A program made the position numbers and the translations under genes. The notes below the pieces were generated by a model. That model had not been told where the DNA came from. It ran no database searches and was given only the letters and a program-made list of their open reading frames with translations. Source: GCA-965745 sp046704525 (GTDB lineage: Archaea > Thermoplasmatota > Thermoplasmata > Thermoplasmatales > Thermoplasmataceae). Taken from it: a DNA stretch of 12,125 bases. Where the stretch lies: the NCBI GenBank assembly GCA_046704525.1, contig JBJKRS010000053.1:1-12125 (forward strand), given 5' to 3'. Below are positions 7,245 to 12,125 of this stretch, piece by piece. The stretch's first letter is position 1; each line of letters begins with the position of its first letter.

Positions 7245-7317
7245 GGGTCTGTGGGGTAGCCTGGCATCCTTCCAGCTTCGGGAGTTGGAGACTCCGGTCC
7301 AAATCCGGGCAGACCCA
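7245..7317 (+). tRNA. tRNA-Pro (anticodon CGG), with C at position 55
   Basis: The acceptor GGGTCTG pairs with CAGACCC, discriminator A. The D arm is the archaeal tRNA-Pro type (TGGGGTAGCC...). The anticodon stem is CCAGC/GTTGG with loop TTCGGGA (CGG at 7279-7281, reading CCG), with G37 as usual for Pro. The variable loop has four bases and the T stem is TCCGG/CCGGG. The T loop reads TCCAAAT rather than TTCAAAT, so base 55 (7299), nearly always U (pseudouridine), is C. All stems pair, so decay is not evident otherwise. There is no intron and no encoded CCA. Confidence 0.93.
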
Positions 7318-7393
7318 TCACTACCTCAGAAGAAATTTTACTCTGAAATGATAACGTACCCCACTGAATCGCTTTACAGCAGCAGTATTCTTT

Positions 7394-7924
7394 TCATTTA
7401 TCCTTACCCAGAACGAGTGTGTCGTGAAATACTGATTTCTTCTCCGGGTTATTTTTGTGTCTCCGGACGCATAAGTGTATTGCAGAATATAATGCCTCTA
7501 TTGATGTTCCGACAAGCGCTGTAAAAGCCTGGCCGAATACTGCAGCATAAATGGCTGCCCTCCTGTACTGTTGGAAACCGCTATGCAAGGTGAAATGAGT
7601 TCCCTTGATGGAATTCCAGTAATTATTGAACACAAAGTAGAATACGGCCGAAATTGCAGTGAGTGATAGAAGGAGCAAAACAAGGAATATTTTGCTCTTC
7701 CGAGAGACGGTATATGCAACGTACCAGCCCGCGAAAATGCCTGCGTAATAGAATAGGGGTATCCCGACAATCCAGCTGTAGAACCCCGGGTGATTCCTTG
7801 CAAAGACTGGGTAAAACGGTCCAATGGATGCAAGGCGATCACTGAAGGAAGTTATCCAAGTGCATGATAGGAAGGATAGGGATAGAATAAATATTGAAAA
7901 CGTGATTAAATGCTTCCTGCTCAT
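7394..7924 (-). CDS. Unknown four-helix membrane protein
   Basis: The protein has 176 residues and I do not recognise the family. Hydrophobic segments lie at about 5-24, 46-72, 78-100 and 123-150, with a basic hydrophilic C-terminal tail (about 152-176, RRHKNNPEKK). The tail and the Arg/Lys between segments 2 and 3 suggest cytoplasmic loops there. The region between segments 3 and 4 is aromatic and polar (FNNYWNSIKGTHFTLHSGFQ). No catalytic motif is evident. Start ATG 7924 follows a TATA-like TTTTAAT (7951-7957) centred about 30 bases upstream, giving a very short leader; there is no SD. It is divergent from the MDR oxidoreductase at 8226 and convergent with the tRNA-Pro gene. Confidence 0.72.
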   Translation of the reverse strand: MSRKHLITFSIFILSLSFLSCTWITSFSDRLASIGPFYPVFARNHPGFYSWIVGIPLFYYAGIFAGWYVAYTVSRKSKIFLVLLLLSLTAISAVFYFVFNNYWNSIKGTHFTLHSGFQQYRRAAIYAAVFGQAFTALVGTSIEALYSAIHLCVRRHKNNPEKKSVFHDTLVLGKDK

Positions 7925-7950
7925 TTCTCAGTTCTAAACAGAATGCCCGG

Positions 7951-7957
7951 ATTAAAA
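7951..7957 (-). promoter_or_regulatory. TATA-like element for the membrane protein gene at 7394-7924
   Basis: The minus strand reads TTTTAAT, centred about 30 bases upstream of ATG 7924. Confidence 0.5.
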
Positions 7958-7995
7958 GTTGTTGACCCTACAATGTCAGAAGTTTCATGAACAAA

Positions 7996-8025
7996 TGTGA
8001 TCTTTTCTGGTCACAGGCTTTTTTT
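7996..8025 (+). repeat. Inverted repeat TGTGATC/GGTCACA followed by T7
   Basis: TGTGATC (7996-8002) and GGTCACA (8009-8015) form a seven-pair stem (one T-G) with a six-base loop, then GGC and seven Ts (8019-8025). As RNA on the plus strand it resembles an intrinsic terminator; as DNA it is a dyad in the divergent control region between the genes at 7924 and 8226. No plus-strand gene ends just before it. Confidence 0.45.
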
Positions 8026-8225
8026 AGGGTCAAGGAAAGAAACAGAACCGTAGGGCAGAAGACAAGGGGAGATGTTTCCGGCTCGAACAAGAAAGACCTA
8101 GAGATGACGCAATCAGAGTTTGGATCTGTACTTTCGTCCTCTCGAATGCATTGTCTCTGGAAAGTCTGTCATACTACCGAATTCCGGAGAAAACAATAAG
8201 ACTGATTATTGCCTATTTGTTGCAT

Positions 8226-9239
8226 ATGAAGGCAGTAGGTTATTACAAGAACTTGCCGACCAGCGACCCCGAGAGCCTTGTTGATGTGGAGGTGGACACA
8301 CCTGTTCCAAAGGAGAGAGAACTTCTAGTGAGGGTCAAGGCGGTCTCAGTGAACCCGGTAGATGTCAAGAGCAGGCACAGGAAATCAGACAACGGAGAAC
8401 TAGAGATCGCGGGATGGGACGTCTCGGGTATCGTGGAGGAAACAGGGCCAGACTGCCACATATTCCAGGCTGGAGATGAAGTCTATTATGCAGGTAATGT
8501 CAGGGCCACAGGTGCAGACTCCGAGCTTCACACAGTTGATGAAAGGATAGTTGGCAGGAAGCCAAAGAACCTTTCTCATGCAGAGGCAGCTGCAATGCCG
8601 CTCACATCCATAACCGCTTGGGAAGGCATGTTTGACAGAATGAAGATCCTTATGGACCCTGACTTGAACCTGGGGAAGAGTATCCTTATCATCGGAGGCG
8701 CCGGAGGCGTTGGTTCCATAGCTACCCAGCTTGCGCACCTAGCCGGGCTTCGCGTGATTGCCACAACTTCCAGGGCAGAGAGCATGAAGTGGACTCTTGA
8801 GCACGGCGCCCATTACAATCTCGACCGGAAGAAGAACTTCTCACAGCAGCTCAAGGAAATAGGTGTGGAACACGCTGATTTCATATTCTGCCTCAATGCT
8901 GTTGACGAACACTGGAACACCATGTCGGAAGTTGTTTCGCCTCTTGGAAGGATCTGTGCCATCCTAGGACCGGCCAAGCCGGTTGAAATGGGAGTTCTGT
9001 GGCAAAAGAGCGTATCCTTAGCGTGGGAGTTCATGTCTACGAGGCCAATCTACCGCACTCCTGACATGATTTTCCAGCATGAGATACTCAATGAACTTGC
9101 CGCCCTGATCGAGCAGGGCAAGGTAAAGCATACCATGAACCACAAGTTTTCTGGATTAAATTCCAGGAATCTCAGAGAAGCTCATTCCATGATCGAGAAT
9201 GGAGACACGATAGGAAAAGTCGTTCTTACAATGTCCTGA
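8226..9239 (+). CDS. Zinc-free MDR oxidoreductase (quinone oxidoreductase / zinc-type alcohol dehydrogenase-like)
   Basis: This 337-residue medium-chain dehydrogenase/reductase is probably NADPH-dependent and cytosolic. The N-terminal GroES-like domain starts MKAVGYYKNL and contains VKAVSVNPVDVKSRHR (37-52) and GWDVSGIVEETG (63-74). The Rossmann domain has GGAGGVGSIATQLA (157-170). The C-terminus has the family's GLNSRNLREAHSMIENG run (310-326). The Cys/His ligands of the catalytic and structural zinc sites are absent, placing it with quinone-oxidoreductase-like MDRs (the branch often named zinc-type alcohol dehydrogenase-like protein); the substrate cannot be read off. The frame is open to 8151, but homologues of this type begin at MKAVGYYK, so ATG 8226 is chosen. 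No SD and no strong TATA box are visible. Confidence 0.9.
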   Translation: MKAVGYYKNLPTSDPESLVDVEVDTPVPKERELLVRVKAVSVNPVDVKSRHRKSDNGELEIAGWDVSGIVEETGPDCHIFQAGDEVYYAGNVRATGADSELHTVDERIVGRKPKNLSHAEAAAMPLTSITAWEGMFDRMKILMDPDLNLGKSILIIGGAGGVGSIATQLAHLAGLRVIATTSRAESMKWTLEHGAHYNLDRKKNFSQQLKEIGVEHADFIFCLNAVDEHWNTMSEVVSPLGRICAILGPAKPVEMGVLWQKSVSLAWEFMSTRPIYRTPDMIFQHEILNELAALIEQGKVKHTMNHKFSGLNSRNLREAHSMIENGDTIGKVVLTMS

Positions 9240-9330
9240 TCATAACAAGACTATCAAGAAGAGCACCACTGGAGCGGCTACGGAACCCTCGGATACAAGT
9301 CCGTTGCAGTTCTAACTGGGTGGAACATGC

Positions 9331-9432
9331 CTACAGAGGTATATTAACCTCCATGTCCTGTCCATCCATACCACTTGTTAGTTCCACATGGGTTGCCCGT
9401 TCTTCATTGCATCTCCTGTGGTGCTCAACCAT
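9331..9432 (-). pseudogene. Coding-like fragment, possible gene remnant or small protein
   Basis: On the minus strand, the 49 codons from 9480 to TAG 9331 read like protein (for example HAYEALSKYMVEHHRRCNEE) with codon choices similar to neighbours such as AGG/AGA for Arg. The frame is closed upstream by TGA at 9481-9483 and the only ATG is internal (9432, 33 residues). There is no clear TATA or SD. Either a remnant of a larger gene or a small gene; weak evidence. Confidence 0.25.
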
Positions 9433-9514
9433 ATATTTACTGAGAGCCTCATAAGCATGTCCCTGAATATGTGCGGCAAATCAGTTAAATCGCCATTATT
9501 TCATGAGTAATGGA

Positions 9515-9540
9515 GTTCCTGAACAGGGAATCTTTTTTTT
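9515..9540 (+). terminator. Possible terminator: small hairpin plus T8
   Basis: TTCCT and GGGAA (five pairs, one T-G) enclose a short loop and are followed by T-C and eight Ts (9533-9540). Archaeal RNA polymerase terminates at T tracts. It would end plus-strand transcription from the MDR gene, 300 bases upstream, before pheS begins. Confidence 0.4.
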
Positions 9541-9588
9541 GGACGCTGCCTTCCCTCCGGGTACTGAGCAAAACAGCTTTCCAATTAA

Positions 9589-9595
9589 TTTATAA
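9589..9595 (+). promoter_or_regulatory. TATA box of pheS
   Basis: TTTATAA is centred 27 bases before ATG 9619. This predicts a leaderless mRNA starting at or next to that ATG and excludes the out-of-frame ATG at 9609. Confidence 0.75.
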
Positions 9596-9618
9596 GTTAA
9601 CCACTCCTATGGCTGACA

Positions 9619-11082
9619 ATGGATATAAGCCGCAACGAGGAGCTTGTCCTCAAACATCTCAAGGATTCCGGACCAGTTGAGGAGAGATCCATTTCTATTG
9701 AGGGCATTTCAGAAAGAGAGATTGCCAGTGCAATATCTTGGCTTGGTTCCAAAGGCCTTATAGATGTATCAAAGCAGACGTCTGAGAAGGTGCTGCTCTC
9801 CGGTGAGGGATCGGAATTCCTTGCACAGGGGCTGCCCGAAGAAAAGTTACTGTCTGAACTGAAGGAAAGGGGAGAGATATCTGTTGACTCTTGCATGAAG
9901 TTGCTGGGGGCAAAGAACGGCAAGATTGCAATTGCACAGCTCTCAAAGCTCGGAATAAAACCCAAGTTCGGCGTTATCAGGCTTTCCGATGTTGATCAAG
10001 CAGAGAGGGAGATCAACAAGAGAAAGGAATATCTTAAGTCCCTCAAGTCGGGTTCACAACTGGATGACACTGGAATGCTTGACCACTTCAGAAAGCGTGA
10101 GAATGTCATATCTGTGCGCACTCAGACGTCCAGGACTGTCGAAATAAACAGCAAGGGTATGGAATACCTTCTTACGCACAAAGGCGAGGACAAGCTTGAG
10201 GAGCTTACGCCTGAGATTATAGCCAGTGGTGCATGGAAAGGGAGGAAATTCAGGTCGTACGATCTCAATTCACCAGTGGAGAGGTTGTCGGGAGCCTCTA
10301 AACACCCAATGTCTTACCTGATCGAAAGAGTTCGACAGATATTCCTGTCCATGGGATTTCGCGAAATGGGAGGCAACTATGTTGAGTATTCAGGATGGAA
10401 CATGGACGCGCTCTTCATTCCGCAGGACCATCCCGCTAGGGATATGCAAGATACGTTTTACCTCAAAAGTGAAAAGGAAATGGCATTCCAGCATCCAGAG
10501 ATCATTTCAGTCTTGAAGAAAGTTCACGAAAGGGGGATTTCAGGATATCCGGGATGGCAGTACGAGTGGAGTGAGGAGAAGGCAAGGCAACTCCTCCTGA
10601 GAACTCACACTACTGTGAGCACAATCAGGCATCTTTACGAGAATAAGGCTGCCCCGCTTGCGATCTTTTCTGTGGAGAAGGTGTTCAGGCACGAGAGCGT
10701 CGACTGGAAGCATCTTGCCGAGCTCCACCAGATTGAAGGAGCGGTTCATAGCAAACAGGCTAATGTCTCTACCTTGAAGTGGCTGATGAGAATTTTTTAT
10801 GAGAGCCTTGGGTTCAAAGACATCAGGTTCGTCCCCTCCTACTATCCTTACACGGAGCCAAGCATAGACGTAGTGGTGAAGATACGGGGAAAGGAAGTTG
10901 AGCTCGGCGGGTCAGGAGTGTTCAGGCCGGAAGTGACTAAGCCGCTTGGGCTCAAGGAACCTGTCATAGCATGGGGCCTTGGCCTTGAACGCCTTGCCAT
11001 GATCTACTACAATCTTGCGGACATAAGAGAGATTTACAACAGTGACCTTGAATGGCTGAAGAATTTCAGGCTCATTCCATGA
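9619..11082 (+). CDS. pheS: Phenylalanine--tRNA ligase alpha subunit
   Basis: The protein has 487 residues, normal for archaeal PheS. It charges tRNA-Phe with phenylalanine as the catalytic subunit of an alpha2-beta2 enzyme. The N-terminal part (about 1-190) is a set of winged-helix modules that in this enzyme contact tRNA. The class II catalytic core follows: motif 1 helix around 229-250, HPARDMQDTFYL (271-282), motif 2 from RTHTTVSTIRHL (328-339) through KVFRHESVDWKHLAELHQIEG (354-374), ELGGSGVFRPEV (428-439), and motif 3 GLGLERLAM (453-461) with the ATP-binding Arg. The ATG 9619 start is fixed by the TATA box at 9589-9595. No pheT follows: the next gene is on the opposite strand and overlaps the last 11 bases. 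Confidence 0.97.
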   Translation: MDISRNEELVLKHLKDSGPVEERSISIEGISEREIASAISWLGSKGLIDVSKQTSEKVLLSGEGSEFLAQGLPEEKLLSELKERGEISVDSCMKLLGAKNGKIAIAQLSKLGIKPKFGVIRLSDVDQAEREINKRKEYLKSLKSGSQLDDTGMLDHFRKRENVISVRTQTSRTVEINSKGMEYLLTHKGEDKLEELTPEIIASGAWKGRKFRSYDLNSPVERLSGASKHPMSYLIERVRQIFLSMGFREMGGNYVEYSGWNMDALFIPQDHPARDMQDTFYLKSEKEMAFQHPEIISVLKKVHERGISGYPGWQYEWSEEKARQLLLRTHTTVSTIRHLYENKAAPLAIFSVEKVFRHESVDWKHLAELHQIEGAVHSKQANVSTLKWLMRIFYESLGFKDIRFVPSYYPYTEPSIDVVVKIRGKEVELGGSGVFRPEVTKPLGLKEPVIAWGLGLERLAMIYYNLADIREIYNSDLEWLKNFRLIP

Positions 11083-11248
11083 ATCTTGTTCCAGGCTTCT
11101 CTCCGGGCTTGAATTTTGCCAGGCAGGAAGGGCATACGTACATTCCCGAGACCATTGACAGGTGCTTAACACATGTTGTCTTTCCACACAGGCCGCAGTG
11201 CATGTTTGTTGGTGAACTGCATATATGACAAAGACCTAGTACAGTCAT
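11072..11248 (-). CDS. Small two-site zinc-finger protein (58 aa)
   Basis: The protein has eight ordered ligands: C7-x2-C10, C18-x2-C21, C26-x2-H29 and C39-x2-C42. This spacing fits two zinc ions in a cross-brace, as in B-box or HIT-type fingers, and suggests protein or nucleic-acid binding; the partner is unknown. The C-terminus is a short basic tail. The frame extends to a GTG at 11272, but a TATA-like TTTAATA (11273-11279) directly abuts that codon, while it is centred 28 bases before ATG 11248. The leaderless start is therefore ATG 11248. The 3' end overlaps the 3' end of pheS by 11 bases in convergent orientation. Confidence 0.8.
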   Translation of the reverse strand: MTVLGLCHICSSPTNMHCGLCGKTTCVKHLSMVSGMYVCPSCLAKFKPGEKPGTRFME

Positions 11249-11272
11249 ACTGATTGTACTATGTTTTCCCAC

Positions 11273-11279
11273 TATTAAA
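11273..11279 (-). promoter_or_regulatory. TATA-like element of the zinc-finger miniprotein
   Basis: The minus strand reads TTTAATA, centred 28 bases upstream of ATG 11248. It decides the start codon against GTG 11272. Confidence 0.6.
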
Positions 11280-11352
11280 GGATTGGAATATCAGGAAACA
11301 GCCGCGCAGGCTTGTATGCATATCATTCTATTGACCAATCATTCTGACAAAC

Positions 11353-11362
11353 TAATATATAT
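11353..11362 (+). promoter_or_regulatory. TATA box of the tandem secreted-protein genes
   Basis: TAATATATAT is preceded by a purine-rich GACAAAC, like a BRE. A start site about 25 bases downstream falls near 11383, between ATG 11372 and ATG 11390, so 11390 is the likelier start codon. Confidence 0.65.
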
Positions 11363-11371
11363 GCGGCACCT

Positions 11372-11391
11372 ATGAGTATCGAGATACTCAT
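11372..11391. repeat. 20-base palindrome over the predicted transcription start
   Basis: ATGAGTATC-GA-GATACTCAT has nine-base arms that are exact inverted repeats around two central bases. It spans both candidate start codons of the secreted-protein gene and the predicted transcription start: a good position for an operator bound by a dimeric regulator, or an RNA hairpin if transcription starts upstream. Confidence 0.65.
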
Positions 11392-11920
11392 GAATAGAAA
11401 GATTTTCCTTTCAATGCTAGTGCTGAGCGTGGCTGTCCTCCCGGCAGTTGCGACCGCCGCCGTGCTTGTCAACAATCCGGTGGCCACACACACCAACAAC
11501 ACCCACTCCAACCCAGTATATCTGGCTGAGGCCCCTGGCTATTCAAGCGCCAAGGACCTGGGGTACATTGGCCTCTCCGGTGGAGGGTCAACAAGCACCG
11601 GTCAGACACTGTATCTCAACGGAACGCCTGGCGCGGGAAACATCACACTTGTAAATGTGCTCGAAGTGGTCAATGCAACTTCGACATCCTACAGCAGCGC
11701 GGTTACACTCTACTTTAACGGAACACTGCCGTCAGGAGTATCCATATATTACAGCACATCTGCCATGGGTTATTCCGGCACATCAATAACCGGAGGAACA
11801 AAACTTTCGACCGGAGTTCCAGTTCACTTGGACTCTCAGCACATTTATCTGAGCTTCGTGTTGCTAGGTTCCATTTCTTCAGGCTCGACCACTCTGAACA
11901 TGCAGGTATCATACCAGTAG
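11390..11920 (+). CDS. Secreted Ser/Thr/Gly-rich beta-type protein, first of a tandem pair
   Basis: The protein has 176 residues from ATG 11390. It opens with a Sec signal peptide (NRK, a hydrophobic core at about residues 5-17, and PAVATA with a likely signal peptidase I cut after it). The mature protein is Gly/Ser/Thr-rich with alternating hydrophobic residues, as in a beta sandwich, and ends in a strand-like TTLNMQVSYQ. Five N-x-T sequons (NNT, NGT, NIT, NAT, NGT) suggest glycosylation. No catalytic motif is seen, so a structural surface protein is likely. ATG 11372 is in frame but only about 14 bases from the TATA centre and would put MSIEIL ahead of the signal, so 11390 is preferred. The next gene encodes a clear paralogue. 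Confidence 0.8.
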   Translation: MNRKIFLSMLVLSVAVLPAVATAAVLVNNPVATHTNNTHSNPVYLAEAPGYSSAKDLGYIGLSGGGSTSTGQTLYLNGTPGAGNITLVNVLEVVNATSTSYSSAVTLYFNGTLPSGVSIYYSTSAMGYSGTSITGGTKLSTGVPVHLDSQHIYLSFVLLGSISSGSTTLNMQVSYQ

Positions 11921-11926
11921 GAAAAC

Positions 11927-11935
11927 GGAAGTGAT
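11927..11935 (+). promoter_or_regulatory. Shine-Dalgarno site in front of the ACG codon
   Basis: GGAAGTGAT differs by one base from the ideal archaeal SD GGAGGTGAT and ends five bases before ACG 11941. It is the main evidence for where the second secreted protein begins. Confidence 0.65.
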
Positions 11936-11940
11936 GCAGG

Positions 11941-12125
11941 ACGAATAGAGGGCATATTGCAGTTGTTGCAGCCATTGCAGGCCTGATGATAGCCATGGCG
12001 CCAGCTGTTGCCACAGTCTTCATAAACAATCCTGTTGAGATGGCTACCGGTACCGCGTCCCCCTTTGCGTATCTTTCCAACAGCACATCACCCCTTCCAT
12101 CCAGCTCCACCGACATATATTCGAA
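11941..12125 (+). CDS. Secreted paralogue with an apparent ACG start (partial)
   Basis: The frame is open from 11935 to the right edge; 61 codons are visible from ACG 11941. The translation TNRGHIAVVAAIAGLMIAM, then PAVATVFINNPV, aligns with the preceding protein: MNR... at the start, then PAVAT and NNPV at matching distances (31 and 32 residues from start to the V of NNPV), followed by a similar P-x-x-YL segment. It therefore looks like a signal peptide plus mature N-terminus of the same family. The Met expected at the start is ACG. In-frame TGA at 11932-11934 excludes anything longer, and the first in-frame ATG (11983) would cut the signal peptide in half. Either a real non-AUG start, an inactivated start, or a base-call error. 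It is 20 bases downstream of the previous stop, so co-transcribed. Confidence 0.7.

Larger units (their letters stand above)
7925..8225. other. Divergent intergenic control region
   Basis: It holds the promoter of the minus-strand membrane protein gene and presumably that of the MDR gene, plus the inverted repeat at 7996-8025. Plus-strand frames here (7987-8199, and the extension of the MDR frame to 8151) lack start signals and look non-coding. Confidence 0.5.
9240..9618. other. Intergenic stretch with inverted repeats, a T8 tract and the pheS promoter
   Basis: Contents: short inverted repeats GAGGT/ACCTC (9336-9351) and CCATTA/TAATGG (9493-9513), a small hairpin followed by T8 (9515-9540), a coding-like minus-strand fragment (9331-9480) and the pheS TATA box (9589-9595). 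No tRNA or known RNA family is recognised. Confidence 0.5.

Noticed and set aside
7987..8199. Plus-strand 70-codon open frame upstream of the MDR gene
   Set aside because: It starts within the inverted repeat region without TATA or SD, and reads as low-hydrophobicity, non-family sequence.
8151..8225. Longer N-terminus for the MDR oxidoreductase
   Set aside because: The 25 extra residues precede the family-typical MKAVGYYK start and have no start signal of their own.
11249..11272. GTG 11272 start for the zinc miniprotein
   Set aside because: It abuts the TATA element and so would not be in the transcript.
11372..11389. Upstream ATG for the first secreted protein
   Set aside because: It is only about 14 bases from the TATA centre and adds MSIEIL before a complete signal peptide.
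11941..12040. Class III (prepilin) signal in the second secreted protein, from the NRG-hydrophobic junction
   Set aside because: The paralogue lacks the glycine site, and both have a better signal peptidase I context after PAVAT.
1..12125. CRISPR arrays, insertion sequences, integrase or att sites beside the two tRNAs
   Set aside because: No regularly spaced repeats, transposase or integrase motifs were seen, and neither tRNA 3' end is visibly duplicated in the window.

Overview
The window looks like a chromosomal piece of a Thermoplasmata archaeon, most likely Thermoplasmatales (an inference, not a database result). The pointers are an archaeal-type PheS with N-terminal winged-helix repeats, a VirB11/TadA-type secretion ATPase with archaeal TadB/TadC-like platform proteins, archaeal tRNAs without encoded CCA, and TATA boxes centred about 25-30 bases upstream of start codons. 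The TATA spacing means leaderless transcripts for genes that begin a transcript. Genes inside operons instead carry Shine-Dalgarno (SD) sequences (for example GGAGGTG before the gene at 259-1089). I used this contrast to choose several start codons.

Layout. Positions 1-3550 (minus strand) are one operon for a type IV pilus-like or secretion machine: an ATPase (2048-3550), two polytopic platform proteins (1086-2006 and 259-1089), and the N-terminus of what is probably a second ATPase leaving the left edge. A tRNA-Ala(GGC) lies at 3706-3777. Positions 3834-4523 (minus) encode a secreted or anchored protein rich in N-glycosylation sequons. Positions 4924-5865 (minus) encode an NAD-dependent epimerase-like SDR. 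Positions 6140-6241 (minus) encode a candidate 33-residue methionine-rich membrane microprotein. Positions 6394-7173 (plus) encode a tandem DUF427 protein. A tRNA-Pro(CGG) at 7245-7317 has the near-universal U55 replaced by C. Positions 7394-7924 (minus) encode an unknown four-helix membrane protein, divergent from a zinc-free MDR oxidoreductase at 8226-9239. The 9240-9618 gap holds inverted repeats, a T8 tract and a coding-like minus-strand fragment. Positions 9619-11082 (plus) are pheS, followed by a convergent, 11-base-overlapping two-zinc-site miniprotein (11072-11248, minus). At the right end are two tandem paralogous secreted proteins (11390-11920 and 11941 to the edge).

The most notable items are as follows. 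The second secreted paralogue appears to start at an ACG codon behind a strong SD. A 20-base perfect palindrome sits on the predicted transcription start and start codon of the first paralogue. The microprotein at 6140-6241 and the zinc miniprotein are small genes that standard calling would miss or mis-start. The ATPase/platform cluster seems to carry two ATPases. No CRISPR array, insertion sequence, toxin-antitoxin pair or clear defence system is visible.
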